The position numbers and the translations under genes were made by a program. A stretch of DNA of 64,000 nucleotides from Pseudomonadota bacterium (GTDB lineage Archaea > Thermoplasmatota > SW-10-69-26 > JACQPN01 > JAJPHT01), in NCBI GenBank assembly GCA_021325135.1, contig JAJPHT010000046.1, forward strand, positions 163,885 through 227,884, written 5' to 3'. The notes beneath the pieces were generated by a model. It was not told where the DNA came from, ran no database searches, and worked only from the letters and a program-made list of their open reading frames with translations. Shown piece by piece: positions 10,700 to 19,242 of this stretch; the first letter of the stretch is position 1, and the number at the start of each line of letters is the position of its first letter.

Positions 10700-10727
10700 G
10701 CGTCCCCGGCACGCGCGGGGGACCGCT

Positions 10728-11582
10728 TCAAGGCCACCGGTAGAAGCCCTGCCCCGACTTCTGGCCCAGCCTCCCCTCGGCCACCATGCGGCGCAGCAGC
10801 GCGGGCGGCTCGAAGCGCCGGCCCAGCGTCTTCGAGAGGCCCTCGGCGATGTGCAGGCGCACGTCGAGGCCCACCAGGTCCGTGAGCCGCAGCGGCCCCA
10901 TGGGGTGGTTGTAGCCCAGCGTCATCGCCTTGTCGATGTCCTCGGGGCTCGCCACGTCCTCCTCCACCATGCGGATGGCCTCCAGGCCCAGCGTGACGCC
11001 CAGGCGCGAGGTGGCGAAGCCGGGCGAGTCGCGCACGACGATGGGCTCCTTGCCCATGCGGCGCGCGAGGTCCACCACGGCGGCGGCCGCGGCGTCCGAC
11101 GTCGCGGGCGCGCGCACGACCTCGACCAGCTTCATCACGGGGACCGGGTTGAAGAAGTGCATGCCCACGACGCGGCCGCGCTCCGCCTCGGGCAGGCCCG
11201 CCGCGATCTCCGCGATGGGCAGGCTCGACGTGTTGCTGGCCAGCACCGCGTGGCGCGGCGCGAGGCGCAGCGCGTCGGCGAGCACGCCGCGCTTGAGGTC
11301 CATCCGCTCGGGCACGGCCTCCACCACGAGGTCCGCCTGCTGGAGCGCGGCGGGGAGGTCCGTGGTGGGCCGCACGCGGGCGAGCGCGGCGTCGGCCTCC
11401 TCGCGCGTGGCCTTCCCCTTCTCCACGGCCTTCTCCAGGCTCTTCCGGATGCCCGCGAGGCCCTTCTCCACGGCGGCGTCGTTCACGTCGCGCAGCGCCA
11501 CCTCCGCGCCCGCGAGCGCGGCGACCTGCGCGATGCCGTGGCCCATGGTGCCCGCGCCCAGGACGGTGACGTGGCGGATCAT
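10728..11582 (-). CDS. 3-hydroxyacyl-CoA (3-hydroxybutyryl-CoA) dehydrogenase
   Basis: NAD(P)-dependent oxidation of L-3-hydroxyacyl-CoA to 3-ketoacyl-CoA, or the reverse. The 284-residue protein has the N-terminal Rossmann motif GAGTMGHGIAQ (9-19), the SNTSS segment, the catalytic His in GMHFFNPVPVMKLVEVV and the C-terminal domain signature DSPGFATSRLG. Length fits stand-alone Hbd/PaaH enzymes rather than the fused FadB type. It lies 28 bp upstream of the VOC gene on the same strand, so the two are probably co-transcribed, and it is next to two crotonases and an acyl-CoA synthetase, which together resemble a beta-oxidation module. Confidence 0.94.
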   Translation of the reverse strand: MIRHVTVLGAGTMGHGIAQVAALAGAEVALRDVNDAAVEKGLAGIRKSLEKAVEKGKATREEADAALARVRPTTDLPAALQQADLVVEAVPERMDLKRGVLADALRLAPRHAVLASNTSSLPIAEIAAGLPEAERGRVVGMHFFNPVPVMKLVEVVRAPATSDAAAAAVVDLARRMGKEPIVVRDSPGFATSRLGVTLGLEAIRMVEEDVASPEDIDKAMTLGYNHPMGPLRLTDLVGLDVRLHIAEGLSKTLGRRFEPPALLRRMVAEGRLGQKSGQGFYRWP

Positions 11583-11692
11583 CGGCCGGCGCACGCGGAA
11601 GCGCGCGAAAAGGCTTTCGCGGGGCGAAAGGCCAACCCCCTTGCGCCGCCCGCGACAACTCTCCTCCACAATCCCCTTCCCCTGGTCGCGGC

Positions 11693-12064
11693 ATGGCGGG
11701 GCGGAGACCTGAGACCGTGCGGCTCGAGCCCTTCGTCCTGGCCGGCGTCGCCCTCGTGGCGCTGGCGCCCTTTGCTTCTGCGATCCCCCTCGGTCCCGTC
11801 CCGCCGCCTCCCGTCTGCGTGGCGGGCGTCTGCGTGACCCTGCCTCCGGTGGACCTGCCAGGGCCCGTCTGCGTCACCCTCCCTGCCCAGAGCCTCCAGG
11901 TCCCCGGCCTCCTGCTGTGGGTCCCCGCCACCAGCCTTCCCATCACGCTCAACGGACAGGAGATCGCGCGGGTCGATCTCCCGGGCGCCTCCGTGGCCGT
12001 CGATCCGTGGGGCGCGAGCGTGGGCGGCTCCGTCGTCTGCGTGGGCCTTCCGCCGACGGGCTAG
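11693..12064 (+). CDS. Small secreted protein of unknown function
   Basis: 123 residues with an N-terminal signal peptide (hydrophobic FVLAGVALVALAPFASA, likely cleavage after ASA) and a mature part rich in Pro, Val and Leu with a PVCVxxxCVTLP-like element repeated as PVCVTLP. A GTG at 11717 (MRLEPFVLAG) is an alternative start that would give a more typical signal peptide. Its TAG stop overlaps the TAG of the convergent PaaG-like gene through a shared CTAG. Not recognised. Confidence 0.55.
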   Translation: MAGRRPETVRLEPFVLAGVALVALAPFASAIPLGPVPPPPVCVAGVCVTLPPVDLPGPVCVTLPAQSLQVPGLLLWVPATSLPITLNGQEIARVDLPGASVAVDPWGASVGGSVVCVGLPPTG

Positions 12065-12837
12065 CGCCCCTCGTAGCGCGCCGCGCGCTTCTCCTTGAGC
12101 GCGTCGACGCCCTCGCCGTGGTCGCGCGTGGCGTAGGCAAGCCCTTGGAGCGCGGCCTCGCGGGCGAGCGCGCCTTCGAGGTTGTCCGCCGTCCCCAGGA
12201 CGATGGCCTTCTTCGCGAGCCCCAGGGCGACGGTGGGCCCCTCCGCCCAGCGCCTCGCGACCTCCTGCGCCTTCGCGCCCGCGTCCTCGGCGACGAGGTT
12301 CACGAGGCCAAGCTGCTCCGCGCGCTTCGCGTCCATCGCGTCGGGCAGGAGCGCCAGCTCGCGGGCGGCGCGCAGGCCCAGCGTCTTGGGCAGGAGCCAC
12401 GAGCCCGCGGTGTCGGGGACGAGGCCGATGCGCGTGAACGACGCGGCGAACCTGGCCGCGGGCGCCGCGACGGCGTAGTCGCACGCCAGCGCCAGCATGA
12501 GGCCCGCGCCGTGCGCGTCGCCGTTGACGTGCGCCACCACAGGCTTCTCCAGGACGAGGATGTCCTTCGCCAGCGCGCCGAAGAGCGTCTCCTGCGCGTG
12601 CTGCGCGGCGAAGGCGTTGCCTCGGCGCGAGACCATGGCGTCCAGGTCGCCGCCCGCGCAGAAGGCCGGCCCCGCGCCGGTGAGGAGAAGCGCGCGCACG
12701 CCGGGGTCCTTCGCGGCGTCCGCCACCGCGGCGCGCAGGGCGAGGAGAAGCTCGGGGTTGAGGGCGTTGCGCTTCTCGGGGCGGTTCAGCGTGAGGCGCA
12801 GGACGCCGCCGTCGCGCTCCTGGAGGAGGACGCTCAT
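12061..12837 (-). CDS. PaaG-like enoyl-CoA isomerase/crotonase lacking the hydratase glutamates
   Basis: A 258-residue crotonase-fold protein. The oxyanion-hole segments are present (AFCAGGDLDAMV, GDAHGAGLMLALACD), but the first hydratase Glu is Met/Leu here and the second is replaced in the segment ASFTRIGLVPDTAGSWLLPK. The FxxIGLVPDxGxxWLLP pattern is typical of PaaG/PaaB-type isomerases, which shift double bonds or isomerise epoxyphenylacetyl-CoA rather than hydrate. So the probable role is isomerisation of an unsaturated acyl-CoA in the local pathway (inference). The start at 12837 gives a normal family N-terminus, MSVLLQERDGGVLRLTLNRP. Confidence 0.85.
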   Translation of the reverse strand: MSVLLQERDGGVLRLTLNRPEKRNALNPELLLALRAAVADAAKDPGVRALLLTGAGPAFCAGGDLDAMVSRRGNAFAAQHAQETLFGALAKDILVLEKPVVAHVNGDAHGAGLMLALACDYAVAAPAARFAASFTRIGLVPDTAGSWLLPKTLGLRAARELALLPDAMDAKRAEQLGLVNLVAEDAGAKAQEVARRWAEGPTVALGLAKKAIVLGTADNLEGALAREAALQGLAYATRDHGEGVDALKEKRAARYEGR

Positions 12838-12860
12838 GCGTCGCGCATCCGCGCCTCGCG

Positions 12861-13391
12861 CTAAAGCCTCTCGCCGGCCTCGACCTTCATCGGCAGCCGG
12901 TTCTCCGGCGGCGGCAGCGTGCAGCTCCACGCGTCGTCGTGCGCGCAGTACGGGTGGTACGCGCGGTTGAAGTCCAGCACGTAGCGGTCCCCCGCGTGCG
13001 GCTCCAGGTCCAGGTAGCGCCCCGCGCCGTAGGTCTCCTTGCCGGAGGTCGCGTCGCGGAATGGGACGAGGAGGTACGCCTCGTCGGCCTCGCCCGGCGC
13101 GGGCTCGAAGGCCAGGAGCTGGACGCGCTGCCCCAGGAGGTCGAGCTCGAAGGCGCCCACCTCCAGCATGGCGATGGCGTCGTCGCCCGTGGACGCGAGG
13201 CGACCGGGCCTGGGCGCGGCGTGGCGCCGCAGCGTCGCCTCCACGCGATAGCGCGCGTCCAGGGGCCACCAGCGCAGCCCGCGGAACGCCTTGCGGCTCT
13301 CCGGCGAGAGCGGCGTGTCGGGGCCCTTGTAGTGCGCGTCGCGGGCCTCGCGCTCGGACTCCACGTCAGCGCGCCACTCCGCCTCGTCCAC
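12861..13391 (-). CDS. DUF1684 domain protein
   Basis: 176 residues from a GTG at 13391. The C-terminal half is strongly diagnostic of DUF1684: YGAGRYLDLEPHAGDRYVLDFNRAYHPYCAHDDAWSCTLP in overlapping pieces, ending ENRLPMKVEAGERL. DUF1684 proteins are widespread cytoplasmic proteins of unknown function with a conserved NRAYHPYCAH motif whose Cys and His may bind metal. An upstream ATG near 13459 would add a basic, unconserved extension that overlaps the divergent promoter region, so I prefer the GTG. It lies 23 bp upstream of the PaaG-like gene on the same strand. Confidence 0.85.
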   Translation of the reverse strand: MDEAEWRADVESEREARDAHYKGPDTPLSPESRKAFRGLRWWPLDARYRVEATLRRHAAPRPGRLASTGDDAIAMLEVGAFELDLLGQRVQLLAFEPAPGEADEAYLLVPFRDATSGKETYGAGRYLDLEPHAGDRYVLDFNRAYHPYCAHDDAWSCTLPPPENRLPMKVEAGERL

Positions 13392-13485
13392 GAGGCTTCC
13401 AACCGGGCCCGCGGATTCAACCTTGCGGGGCCGCGAAGCCCGACGACCCGGAAGCCTCATCTTGGGGGCCCCGGCTCGTCCCGCG

Positions 13486-15492
13486 ATGACGGACGCGGGC
13501 GCCCGCCTCGACGCGATCCTCGCTCGCCACAAGCTCCCGCTGCGCGACGCCGCCGCGCAGGACGCGCTCTGGCGCGAGCTTGCGGAGGGCCCCTTTGCGG
13601 AGCCCGGCGCGGTGCCCTTCGAGCGGCAGTGGGACGCGTGGCGGCGCGTCTTCGCGGAGCGCCCCGCGCACGCGCCGCCGCCCCCCGCGTACCAGCCTGA
13701 CGCGGCGCGCGTAGAACGGGCGAACGTGACCGCCCTCGCGCGCGAGGTGGGCGTCGCCAGCTACGCGGACCTTCAGCGCTGGAGCGCGGCGGACCGCGAC
13801 GGCTTCTGGGCGCGCGCGATCCAGGCCCTGGACGTGCCGTTCCGCGACCCGCCCCGCGCCATCCGCGAAGGCGGCGCCGAGGACCCCGCGTGGCTCCCCG
13901 GCGCGACGCTCAACGCGGTGGACCTCTGCTTCCGGGCTCCACCCGAGCGCGTCGCCATCGTGCTGGGCCGCGAGGGCGAGGAGCGCCTCCGCCACGTCAC
14001 CTACGGCGAGTTGGAGCGCATGACGAACCGCGTCGCGCACGGCTTCCGCGCGCTGGGCCTCGCGGCAGGCGACGCGGTCGCGCTCTACCTGCCCATGACC
14101 GTGGAGTGCGTCGCGGCGTACCTGGGCGTCATCCGCGCGGGCGGCGTCGTGGTGAGCATCGCGGACAGCTTCGCGCCTCCCGAGGTCGCGACGCGCCTGC
14201 GGCTGGCCGACGCCAAGGCGATCCTCACCACCGCCGCGTTCTCGCGGGGCGGGAAGACCTTCGACCTCTACGCCAAGGCGCGGGAGGCCGCCGCGCCGCG
14301 CGCCATCGTCGTGGGCGGCAAGCCCGAGCGCGAGGGCGACCTCGCGTGGGAGACGTTCCTGGGGCCCGCGCAGCCCTTCGAGAGCCTCGCCCTGGAGCCC
14401 ACGGCGCCGACCAACGTCCTCTTCAGCAGCGGCACGACGGGCGACCCCAAGGCGATCCCGTGGACGCACCTGACGCCGCTGAAGGCCGCCATGGACGCGC
14501 GATATCACCAGGACGTCCACGAGGATGATATCATCGCCTGGCCCACCAGCATCGGCTGGATGATGGGCCCGTGGCTCGTGTACGCCTCGCTGGCCAACCG
14601 CGCGACCATGGCCCTCTTCGAGGGCGCGCCGCAGTCGCCCGAGTTCCCGCGCTTCGTGGAGCGCGCGGGCGTCACCGTGCTGGGCGTCGTGCCGGCCCTC
14701 GTGCGCGCGTGGCGCGCCTCCGGCGCGGTGCAGCGCGAGCTCGCGAAGATCCGCGTCTTCAGCAGCACGGGCGAGGCCTCCAACGTCGAGGACTACCTCT
14801 GGCTCTCCAGCGCGGCGGGCCACCGCGCGCCCATCGTGGAGTACTGCGGCGGCACGGAGATCGGCGGCGGCCACCTCACGGGCACCGTCGTCCAGCCGCA
14901 GAGCCCCGCCACCTTCAGCACGCCCGCGCTGGGGCTCGACTTCGTCGTCCTCGACCACGAGGGCAAGCGCGAGGTCGCCGAGAACGAGATGGGCGAGATC
15001 TGGCTCATCCCCCCCAGCATCGGCCTCTCGCAGCGCCTCCTCCACCGCGACCACCACAAGGAATACTACGCGGACGCGCCGCGCGGCCCCCGGGGCGAGC
15101 TCCTGCGCCGGCACGGCGACGAGGTGGAGCGCCTCCCCGGCGGCCACTGGCGCGCCCACGGCCGCGCGGACGACACCATGAACCTGGGCGGCATCAAGGT
15201 GAGCAGCCTGGAGCTGGAGCGCGTCGTGGACCGCCACCCCCAGGTCTACCAGAGCGCGGCCGTCGCGGTGATCCCGCCCGAAGGGGGCGCGGACCAGCTG
15301 GTGGTCTTCGTCGTGCCCCGCGAAGGCGCGCGCCCCGAGCCCAAGGCGCTCCAGAACGAGCTTCAGGACTTGGTGAAGAGGGACCTCAACCCACTCTACC
15401 GCATCCACGACGTGGTGCTGGTGGACGCGCTGCCGCGCACGGCGAGCAACAAGATCGTGCGGCGGGAGCTGAGGAAGCGTTACCGGAAGTAG
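13486..15492 (+). CDS. Acetyl/acyl-CoA synthetase family AMP-forming ligase
   Basis: Activates a carboxylate to acyl-AMP and then acyl-CoA. The 668-residue protein has an ACS-type N-terminal cap (SYADLQRWSAADRDGFWARA, about 85-105) and then the adenylate-forming domain: phosphate-binding loop SSGTTGDPKAIPW, A5 motif YCGGTEIGGG, A8 hinge HGRADDTMNLGGIKVSS and the C-terminal A10 motif PRTASNKIVRRELRK with the catalytic Lys. The divergent N-terminus and the SS(G) variant in the P-loop set it apart from standard acetyl-CoA synthetase, so acetoacetate or another short acid is possible. Its presence next to Hbd and crotonases suggests it feeds the same pathway. Confidence 0.9.
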   Translation: MTDAGARLDAILARHKLPLRDAAAQDALWRELAEGPFAEPGAVPFERQWDAWRRVFAERPAHAPPPPAYQPDAARVERANVTALAREVGVASYADLQRWSAADRDGFWARAIQALDVPFRDPPRAIREGGAEDPAWLPGATLNAVDLCFRAPPERVAIVLGREGEERLRHVTYGELERMTNRVAHGFRALGLAAGDAVALYLPMTVECVAAYLGVIRAGGVVVSIADSFAPPEVATRLRLADAKAILTTAAFSRGGKTFDLYAKAREAAAPRAIVVGGKPEREGDLAWETFLGPAQPFESLALEPTAPTNVLFSSGTTGDPKAIPWTHLTPLKAAMDARYHQDVHEDDIIAWPTSIGWMMGPWLVYASLANRATMALFEGAPQSPEFPRFVERAGVTVLGVVPALVRAWRASGAVQRELAKIRVFSSTGEASNVEDYLWLSSAAGHRAPIVEYCGGTEIGGGHLTGTVVQPQSPATFSTPALGLDFVVLDHEGKREVAENEMGEIWLIPPSIGLSQRLLHRDHHKEYYADAPRGPRGELLRRHGDEVERLPGGHWRAHGRADDTMNLGGIKVSSLELERVVDRHPQVYQSAAVAVIPPEGGADQLVVFVVPREGARPEPKALQNELQDLVKRDLNPLYRIHDVVLVDALPRTASNKIVRRELRKRYRK

Positions 15493-15638
15493 ACCCGCCA
15501 CCCTCCGAACCCGGGCCATGGCCGTTACATTCTTGCATGGGGAGCGCATCCGTCGGCATCTTGGCCAAGCGGGGAGGGTTAGTCGTGCCGCCGGTCACGT
15601 TCGGATCGTAGGATGCCTTCTCTGCCTGGGGAGCCCGC

Positions 15639-17591
15639 ATGCCCAACCGCCAGGCCACGCACGATCCCGAGATCGCCCTTCGATGGCTTCTGGCCATCCA
15701 GCGTGCTCCCGGTTTGACCTTCAGCGCGCTGCATCGCAAGGTCGGAGGAAAGGCGCTCCTGGCCCGGGAGCTTCTCGACGACCTGGAAGCCCGTCAGCTT
15801 GTCCGCACCGGTGAAGAGGAGAAGGATCGCCCCGGGCCCAGCGCCGACGGCCACTGGCTCACGTCGGATGGAGCGGTCTTCCTGGAAGACCTGCAGCGCA
15901 TCCTGCAGGAGTTCCCCAACCTCATGTTCGCGCACCGGCTCCTCCGGATCATCGGGGAGCAGCCGGACATCGCGTGGGCGCAGCTGCGCGACGAGGCGAG
16001 CACGAACAGCCAGAGCATGGCCGTCCACCGGGACCACCTGATCCACGAGGGATACGTGGAGCTTTTCGAGCGGGACCGGAAAGGGCACCGCCACCGCCGG
16101 ACCGCGAAAGGGGACGAGACCTTCAGGCGCATTGAGCAGGCCATGGGCAAGCTGGTGAAGCTCGACCAGCCCGAGGTGGGAGCCAAGCCTCCGGTGCGCG
16201 CCCCTCTCCCCCGGGCGATGGAGTCGTGGAGCAAGCTCACCTCGGTGCTCAAGCCCGCGCTCCGGATGGGGAAGGACGGCGTCACGGTCCACGACCCGGA
16301 GGCCCTCCGGGGAGAGCCCATCGACGCTCTCGCCCAGACGGCGGTCTTCGCCGTGGGGCCTACGCGCGACAGGGCGCGGGAGATCGTCCGGGCCCTGGCG
16401 CATCAGCAAGGCCTCGTTCCGGCAAGCCTCCAGCGGTTCTATCTGGCCCGCGCGCGAGGGCACATCGGGTCCTCCTTCACGGTCCCGGCATTCAACATCC
16501 GCGGCGCCACCTACGAGGTCGCGCGGGCCGCGTTCCGCGCCGCCAAGCGCCGCCACGTGGGCGCCATGATCTTCGAGATCGCCCGCAGCGAGACCGGCTA
16601 CACCGAGCAACGCCCCGCGGAATACGCCGTGGCGATCCTGGCTGCGGGCGTCAAGGAGGGGTTTCGCGGGCCCCTCTTCCTCCAGGGGGACCACTACCAG
16701 TTCACCCGACCCATCGAGTCCGCGCACCTCCAGGCGACTCAGTTCCAGCTGGAGAACCTCGTCCTGGAGAGCCTCGATGCCGGCTTCCGCCAGATCGACG
16801 TCGACGCCTCGCCCCTTGTCAACCCCGCCCTTCCGACCATCCCGGACCAGCAGGCCCTCAACGCGGTCCGCTCCGCCCGCCTGACGTCCTTCGTCCGCGA
16901 CCAGGAGGACGTTGGCCCTGGCGTCTGCGTCGGGGCCGAGGTGTCCGAGATCGGGGGGCCTCCGACAAGCCTGGCGGACGTCCACGCCTTCATGGATCGC
17001 TACACCCACGAGCTGCGCCGCCTGGGCCAGGGTCCGGGGCCGGCCAAGCTCAGCGTCAACACGCTCACGGGGACCGGAGGCTCCGGAGGCGCCCAGGTTT
17101 CCTTTGATCTTCTCTCTTCCATCTCGGAGGTCTGCCGCGAGACCTACGGCATGGCAGGAGTCGCGCAGCACGGGACGGCGGAGCTTCCCGACGCCGAGCT
17201 TCATCGCTTCGTGAAGGCGGGCGCTTGCGAGCTCCACGTGGCGACGGGGCTGCAGAACGCGCTCCTCGACCACCCCGAGTTCCCCCACGCGCTGCGCGCG
17301 AGGATGGACGCGTGGGTCAAGGCTCAGCAGGTGGCGAGCCCGGGGCAGACGCTCCAGAAGCTCCGGAAGCGAGCGTTCGGCCCTTTCAAGCGCGACCTGT
17401 GGGCCATCGAGCCGCACGTCATGGAGGCCATCGGGAAGGACCTGGAGGCCAAGTTCGACGTGATGTTCCAGGAGCTCGGGGTCGTGGACACCATGCCGCT
17501 CGTCGATCGCCTTGCGCGGAAGGATCCGCCCGGGTGGGGCGCAGGGACTTCCGGGTCACGGACGGCGCGTTCGACGACGCCGAGTTCCTGA
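15639..17591 (+). CDS. Double winged-helix regulator fused to a class II aldolase-like domain
   Basis: A 650-residue fusion. Residues about 8-88 and 95-168 read as two winged-helix units (for example LTFSALHRKVGGKALLAREL and RLLRIIGEQPDIAWAQLRDE), as in archaeal transcriptional regulators. Residues about 235-600 form a class II fructose/ketose-bisphosphate aldolase-like TIM barrel: FTVPAFNIRG (280-289), the metal-site-like LQGDHYQF (348-355), GAEVSEIGG, QHGTAELP (His511) and ACELHVATGLQ (His533). The barrel could be an active aldolase or a sugar-phosphate sensor controlling the DNA-binding part; the fusion itself argues for metabolite-linked regulation (inference). GGGGAG lies 5 bases before the ATG. 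The last 20 residues look out of frame, and another frame continues with a more protein-like sequence to about 17660. Confidence 0.8.
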   Translation: MPNRQATHDPEIALRWLLAIQRAPGLTFSALHRKVGGKALLARELLDDLEARQLVRTGEEEKDRPGPSADGHWLTSDGAVFLEDLQRILQEFPNLMFAHRLLRIIGEQPDIAWAQLRDEASTNSQSMAVHRDHLIHEGYVELFERDRKGHRHRRTAKGDETFRRIEQAMGKLVKLDQPEVGAKPPVRAPLPRAMESWSKLTSVLKPALRMGKDGVTVHDPEALRGEPIDALAQTAVFAVGPTRDRAREIVRALAHQQGLVPASLQRFYLARARGHIGSSFTVPAFNIRGATYEVARAAFRAAKRRHVGAMIFEIARSETGYTEQRPAEYAVAILAAGVKEGFRGPLFLQGDHYQFTRPIESAHLQATQFQLENLVLESLDAGFRQIDVDASPLVNPALPTIPDQQALNAVRSARLTSFVRDQEDVGPGVCVGAEVSEIGGPPTSLADVHAFMDRYTHELRRLGQGPGPAKLSVNTLTGTGGSGGAQVSFDLLSSISEVCRETYGMAGVAQHGTAELPDAELHRFVKAGACELHVATGLQNALLDHPEFPHALRARMDAWVKAQQVASPGQTLQKLRKRAFGPFKRDLWAIEPHVMEAIGKDLEAKFDVMFQELGVVDTMPLVDRLARKDPPGWGAGTSGSRTARSTTPSS

Positions 17592-17724
17592 CCGTTCCTC
17601 CAGGGACGGCGGCTCCGCAGCACCGCACGAGACGCGAGGAACCCGCGGCATCTGAAGGATTAACTTGTCCAACGGAACTGCGCGCGCGGCGTCGCCTGGG
17701 AGGCGTCGCCTTGGAGGACCCGTC

Positions 17725-19242
17725 TTGACCACTGCCCCCGCCAGCCCCACCACGCCCCGCCTCGACGAGCTCACGTCGAACCCGCGCCGCCTCGACGCGC
17801 AGCGGGTCGACAAGCTCCGCCGCCTCGACGCGATGGGCTACGCGCCGCCCTACCGCTTCGTCCCGACCCACGACATCGCCCAGTTCCACGCGACGTTCGG
17901 ACGCCTCGGCGTGGGCGAGGAGGCCCCCGACGAGGTCGCCGTGCACGGCCGCGTCGACGCGATCCGCCGGATGGCGAAGGCCATCTTCGTCGACCTGCGC
18001 GACCCCGAGGGCGCGCGGCTCCAGATGTGCGTCCAGCGCCCCGCCGCAGGCCCCCTCTTCGACGGAGCGGCGCTCCTCGACACCGGGGACCGGATCGCCG
18101 TCCACGGTCGCCCCCTGCGCACCCAGAAGGGCGAGCTCTCGGTCCGCGCCGAGAAGCTCGTGCTGCTCTCGAAGTGCCTCCAGGCCGCGCCCAACGCCGG
18201 CCTCGACGCGGAGAACCGCCTGCGCGAGCCGTGGCTGGACCGCCTCTTCGATGACGCCGCCCGCCAGCGCCTCCTCGCGCGCGCCCGCGTCAAGCGCGCG
18301 CTCCACGACGTCATGGCCGTGGAGGGCTACGTCGAGATCGACCCGCCGCTCCTGAGCCGCAGCTACGGCGGCGCGGCCGCGCGCCCCTTCGTGACCGAGA
18401 GCAACGGCCTGGGGGGCGAGCAGCTCTTCCTCCAGATCTCCCCCGAGATCGCGCTCAAGAAGTGCGTCGTCGGGGGCCTCGACGCGGTGTACGCCGTCAC
18501 GCGAAACTTCCGCAACGAGGGCATCGATCCCAGCCACACGCCCGAGTTCGACGCCTTCGAGTGCTACCGCGTGGGCGCCGACTACGTCGACATGATGGAC
18601 CTGACGGAGCGCATCTTCCGCGCGTGCGCGCAGGCGGCCAACGGCACGACGCGCGTGACCTGCCGCGGCGCTGAGATCGACTTCGCGGCGCCCTGGCGCC
18701 GCGTCCGCATGCGCGACGCGGTCTGCGAGGCGCTCAAGCTGGGCGATCCGGACCTCGACGCGCTGCGCGACGCGCTTCAGGAGCACTCGCTCGACGCGAG
18801 CCGCGCGTCGAGCGAGGCCATGGCGATCAACCTCCTCTTCGAAGCGCGCGTGCAGGAGACGCTCGTCCAGCCGACCATCGTCCTCGACTACCCCGAGGAG
18901 ATCTCGCCCCTCACGCGCGCCCACCGCGCGGCGCCGGGGCTCGTCGAGCGCTTCGAGGCGTTCATCGGCGGGACCGAGTTCGCCAACGCCTACACCGAGC
19001 TCAACGACCCCTTCGAGCAGGAGCGCCGCCTGCGGCTCCAGGAGGAGGAGCGCCGCCGCGGCAACGACGAGGCCCACCCCCTGGATTGGAGCTTCGTGGA
19101 CGCGATGCGGTGCGGCTTCCCGCCCACGGGCGGCCTCGGGATCGGGCTCGACCGCATGGTCATGCTCCTGACGAGCTCGCCCACCATCCGCGCCATCCAG
19201 ACCGAGCCGCTGGTCCGCTCCCTGCCCGAGGAGGCCGGGTGA
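17725..19242 (+). CDS. lysS: Lysyl-tRNA synthetase, class II
   Basis: Charges tRNA-Lys. The 505-residue protein has the N-terminal OB-fold anticodon-binding domain (VAVHGRVDAIRRMAKAIFVDL) and the class II core: motif 2 RNFRNEGIDPSHTPEFDAFE and motif 3 GLGIGLDRMVMLL. The length equals typical bacterial LysS. The TTG at 17725 is chosen because GGAGG lies 7 bases before it and the protein then aligns with family N-termini; a TTG at 17665 would add 20 residues. Most euryarchaea use the unrelated class I enzyme, so a class II LysRS here is notable. It overlaps the next gene by GTGA. Confidence 0.94.
   Translation: MTTAPASPTTPRLDELTSNPRRLDAQRVDKLRRLDAMGYAPPYRFVPTHDIAQFHATFGRLGVGEEAPDEVAVHGRVDAIRRMAKAIFVDLRDPEGARLQMCVQRPAAGPLFDGAALLDTGDRIAVHGRPLRTQKGELSVRAEKLVLLSKCLQAAPNAGLDAENRLREPWLDRLFDDAARQRLLARARVKRALHDVMAVEGYVEIDPPLLSRSYGGAAARPFVTESNGLGGEQLFLQISPEIALKKCVVGGLDAVYAVTRNFRNEGIDPSHTPEFDAFECYRVGADYVDMMDLTERIFRACAQAANGTTRVTCRGAEIDFAAPWRRVRMRDAVCEALKLGDPDLDALRDALQEHSLDASRASSEAMAINLLFEARVQETLVQPTIVLDYPEEISPLTRAHRAAPGLVERFEAFIGGTEFANAYTELNDPFEQERRLRLQEEERRRGNDEAHPLDWSFVDAMRCGFPPTGGLGIGLDRMVMLLTSSPTIRAIQTEPLVRSLPEEAG

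Noticed and set aside
13660..13860. Separate small genes in alternate frames at the start of the acyl-CoA synthetase
   Set aside because: The synthetase N-terminal cap is recognisable in the main frame, and the others lack starts and coding character.
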